The notes under the pieces were generated by a model. The model saw only the letters and a list, made by a program, of their open reading frames with translations. It was not told the origin of the DNA and made no database searches. Made by a program: the position numbers and the translations under genes. A DNA stretch of 64,000 nt, taken from the NCBI RefSeq assembly GCF_025527015.1, contig NZ_JAODIM010000039.1, positions 62,001 to 126,000 on the forward strand, read 5' to 3'. Of the stretch, positions 61,740 to 64,000 are shown in pieces (positions within the stretch are counted from its first letter, which is position 1; each line of letters starts with the position of its first letter). Source of the DNA: Winslowiella arboricola (lineage in GTDB: Bacteria; Pseudomonadota; Gammaproteobacteria; Enterobacterales; Enterobacteriaceae).

Positions 61740-62237
61740 ATGAGTCAGATTGAGATCCGCCATGTCAGTATTGAAGATGCACCAGCCATTCAGCAGTTAT
61801 ACGGCCAGCCCGATACTCAGGCCGGAACGCTACAGTTGCCATATCCATCACTGAAACTCTGGCAGGATCGTCTGGCAAATCTGCGTCCCGGCGTGCATTC
61901 CCTGGTCGCCTGTATTGACGGCGAGGTGGTGGGACAAGTGACCCTTGAAGTCAATCAGTCTCCCCGCCGCCGCCATACCGCCGATTTTGGTCTGGGAGTG
62001 GATATCAATCATCGCGGTAAAGGGGTGGCACAGGCGATGCTGGCGGCGATTACCGATATGTGTGACAACTGGCTGGCGGTAGAGCGCATAGAGCTAACGG
62101 TGTATTGCGATAATGCCGCGGCTATTGCGGTATATCGTAAGTTTGGTTTTGAGGTGGAAGGCACCGGGCGCAACTATGCGCTGCGTCACGGCGAAAAAGT
62201 GGATGTTTACTTTATGGCGCGTCTGAGAGCGTTGTAG
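61740..62237 (+). CDS. yhhY: GNAT N-acetyltransferase YhhY
   Basis: 165 aa GNAT-fold enzyme. The acetyl-CoA-binding motif is GVDINHRGKGVAQAMLAA near residue 85, and CDNWLAVERIELTVYCDNAAAIAVYRKFGFEVEG is the typical motif B region. E. coli YhhY acetylates some amino acids and detoxifies amino-acid-nucleotide conjugates. Strong ribosome-binding site AGGAG. It is divergent from ryhB and convergent with ggt. Confidence 0.94.
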   Translation: MSQIEIRHVSIEDAPAIQQLYGQPDTQAGTLQLPYPSLKLWQDRLANLRPGVHSLVACIDGEVVGQVTLEVNQSPRRRHTADFGLGVDINHRGKGVAQAMLAAITDMCDNWLAVERIELTVYCDNAAAIAVYRKFGFEVEGTGRNYALRHGEKVDVYFMARLRAL

Positions 62238-62246
62238 GCGTGCCAC

Positions 62247-62309
62247 GGGCGGCGAGAACGCCGCCCCTACAGCTGGGTGGACCCAGCAATGGCATTCTCA
62301 CCGCCCTGC
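62247..62309. repeat. REP-like hairpin and degenerate partner, yhhY/ggt junction
   Basis: 62247-62270 is GGGCGGCG-AGAA-CGCCGCCC + CTAC. It is followed by a different stem, GCTGGGT-GG-ACCCAGC (62272-62287), and by a decayed unit at 62289-62307 (ATGGCATTCTCACCGCCC). The cluster sits between the convergent stops of yhhY and ggt. Confidence 0.83.
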
Positions 62310-62316
62310 TTTCACC

Positions 62317-64000
62317 TCAATACCCCGCAGTTAAATCCCCCACAGAACGCGGATCCGACGCGCCATATAACATGCCATCCGGGCCAATCATAATGCTCTG
62401 GGTACTGCCCATCGCTGGCTGCACTTTTACATGTTGCCCTTTGCTTTCCAGCAGTCGCAGGGTATCCGGGCTAAAGCCTTTCTCCACGCGTAACTGATCC
62501 GGCAGCCACTGGTGATGGAAACGTGGCGCATTGGTCGCTTCTGCAACGTTCATCCCAAAATCGATGCTGTTAACCACCATCTGCAATACGGTGGTGATAA
62601 TGCGACTGCCCCCCGGGCTGCCGGTTACCAGCCAGGTTTTGCCATCTTTAGCGACGATGGTCGGCGACATTGATGACAGCGGACGCTTATAAGGCTGCAC
62701 CGCATTGGCTTCACCGCCCACCAGACCATACACATTTGGCGTGCCCGGTTTGGCCGAGAAATCATCCATTTCATTGTTCATCAGGATGCCGCTATTACCT
62801 GCCACAATCCCGCTGCCGAAATAAGTATTCAGGGTATAAGTGACCGCAACCGCATTACCATCTTTATCCACCACCGAGAAATGGGTGGTCTGGTCGCTTT
62901 CATAAGGTGCCAGTTTGCCAGGTTTAATCTCTGACGACGGACGCGCTTTGGCGACATCAATCTGCTGCGCCAGCGTTCTGGCATAGGCTTTACTGGTCAG
63001 CGCCTGCGATGGCACCTTCACAAAGTCCGGGTCACCGAGGTATTCCGATCGGTCGGCATAGGCATACTTCTCCGCTTCGGCCATCACCTGCATCGCATCA
63101 GCGCTGCCGAAGCCCATTTTCGCCAGATCGAAGTTTTCCAGAATATTCAGGATCTGCACGATATGAATACCACCTGATGACGGCGGCGGCATTGAGAACA
63201 CTTCATAGCCACGATAGGTGCCGCTGACCGGTTTACGCTCAACCGCGCGATAGGCCGCAAGGTCGGCTTTGCTGATCAGGCCGCCATGCTGCGCCATTTC
63301 AGCGGCGATATCATCGGCAATCGCCCCTTTATAAAAAGCATCCGGTCCCTGTCTGGCAATCAGCCCCATACTGCGCGCCAGGTTGCGCTGTACCAGACGC
63401 TCACCTTTCTGATATGGCGTGCCGTCGGCCTTATAAAAGATCGCTTTGCTGTTTGCATGGTTGATTAACACCTCTTTGCCGTAGGTACTGAGGTCATCAG
63501 CCAGCGCATCATTGACCACAAAACCGTTGCGGGCCAGCTCAATCGCAGGTTGCAGCAAACGGCTGAGCGGCATGGTGCCGTACTTTTTCGCTGCCAGGGC
63601 AAAACCGGCGACGGTGCCCGGCGTGCCAGAAGCAAGATGGGAGGTGAGTGACAGCTTACTGTCGGCATTACCCTGGGCATCAAGGAACATATCACGGCTG
63701 GCTCTGACCGGCGCCATCTCGCGGAAATCAATTGCCGTGGTGCGGCCCGAAGCGGTGCGCAGCATCATAAAGCCGCCGCCGCCAAGGTTACCGGCCTGGG
63801 GATGGGTGACCGCCAGCGCAAAACCCACCGCCACAGCCGCATCCACCGCATTACCGCCCTGCTTAAGAATATCAACGCCCACCTGGGTCGCCAGCGCATC
63901 CACCGATGCCACCATGCCGTGGCGATCCTTAACCGGATGGAAAGCATCCGCATCCACGCCATAGGATACTGGCGGTGATGCTGGTGTTGCTGCATTCGCG
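62317..64000 (-). CDS. ggt: Gamma-glutamyltranspeptidase, N-terminus cut by window end
   Basis: At least 561 codons are present; the frame stays open to the right edge (visible N-terminal part ANAATPASPPVSYGVDADAF), so the signal peptide lies beyond the window. Periplasmic Ntn-hydrolase that cleaves glutathione and transfers gamma-glutamyl groups. The autoprocessing and nucleophile Thr is in DQTTHFSVVDKDGNAV, splitting large and small subunits; GNLGGGGFMML, MPPPSSGGIH and PLSSMSPTIV, GSPGGSRIIT bind substrate. A GTG 14 codons inside the visible part is not the true start. Confidence 0.96.
   Translation of the reverse strand, partial: ANAATPASPPVSYGVDADAFHPVKDRHGMVASVDALATQVGVDILKQGGNAVDAAVAVGFALAVTHPQAGNLGGGGFMMLRTASGRTTAIDFREMAPVRASRDMFLDAQGNADSKLSLTSHLASGTPGTVAGFALAAKKYGTMPLSRLLQPAIELARNGFVVNDALADDLSTYGKEVLINHANSKAIFYKADGTPYQKGERLVQRNLARSMGLIARQGPDAFYKGAIADDIAAEMAQHGGLISKADLAAYRAVERKPVSGTYRGYEVFSMPPPSSGGIHIVQILNILENFDLAKMGFGSADAMQVMAEAEKYAYADRSEYLGDPDFVKVPSQALTSKAYARTLAQQIDVAKARPSSEIKPGKLAPYESDQTTHFSVVDKDGNAVAVTYTLNTYFGSGIVAGNSGILMNNEMDDFSAKPGTPNVYGLVGGEANAVQPYKRPLSSMSPTIVAKDGKTWLVTGSPGGSRIITTVLQMVVNSIDFGMNVAEATNAPRFHHQWLPDQLRVEKGFSPDTLRLLESKGQHVKVQPAMGSTQSIMIGPDGMLYGASDPRSVGDLTAGY

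Overview
The window is chromosomal backbone of a gammaproteobacterium of the order Enterobacterales, most likely family Erwiniaceae (Pantoea/Erwinia-like). The gene order follows the E. coli 74-77 min region closely (nirBD, trpS-gph-rpe-dam-damX-aroB-aroK, hofQPONM, mrcA, nudE, igaA-yrfG-hslR-hslO, pckA, envZ-ompR, greB, tex, bioH, gntX, nfuA, malQP, malT, glpR-glpG-glpE, glpD, glgP-A-C-X-B, asd, yhgN, gntU-gntK, gntR, yhhW, ryhB, yhhY, ggt). Several E. coli blocks are missing from their usual places: nirC/cysG, feoABC, gntT, the rtc genes and yhhX. The genus is an inference from synteny, protein similarity and composition; no rRNA is present.

Layout. 1-5 kb: end of the nitrite reductase operon facing the shikimate/dam superoperon. 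5-11 kb: aroB, aroK and the five-gene hof (PilMNOPQ-like) DNA-uptake cluster. 11-19 kb: PBP1A, NudE, IgaA, a nucleotidase and the heat-shock proteins Hsp15 and Hsp33. 19-27 kb: PEP carboxykinase, the EnvZ/OmpR system, a small YjbE-like secreted protein, GreB and Tex. 27-39 kb: a GH13_18 sugar phosphorylase (glucosylglycerate/sucrose phosphorylase type) in the place of feoABC, then bioH, gntX, nfuA and the maltodextrin genes. 39-54 kb: glycerol-3-phosphate regulon, the complete glycogen operon and asd. 54-64 kb: yhgN, an AT-rich tRNA-dependent cyclodipeptide synthase gene, the gluconate genes, a pirin, an AbgT-family transporter, the iron sRNA RyhB, yhhY and ggt (cut by the window end).

Functionally the window joins carbon storage and release (glgBXCAP, malPQ, the sugar phosphorylase), glycerol-3-phosphate and gluconate use with visible GlpR, GntR and CRP-type sites, gluconeogenesis (pckA), envelope sensing (envZ/ompR, igaA, mrcA, damX) and iron-sparing regulation (ryhB with a Fur box; nfuA).

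Two signals stand out. First, the cyclodipeptide synthase at 54745-55491: an orphan natural-product enzyme set into an otherwise housekeeping locus. Second, an abundant GC-rich hairpin repeat (GTAG + GGGCGGCG-loop-CGCCGCCC) with the form of a REP/BIME family. It occupies eight of nine convergent protein-gene junctions, forms a 46-bp tandem array behind pckA, and reads into the 3' coding ends of envZ, malT and malQ and the stop codon of aroB. No CRISPR array, prophage, insertion sequence, tRNA or rRNA was seen.
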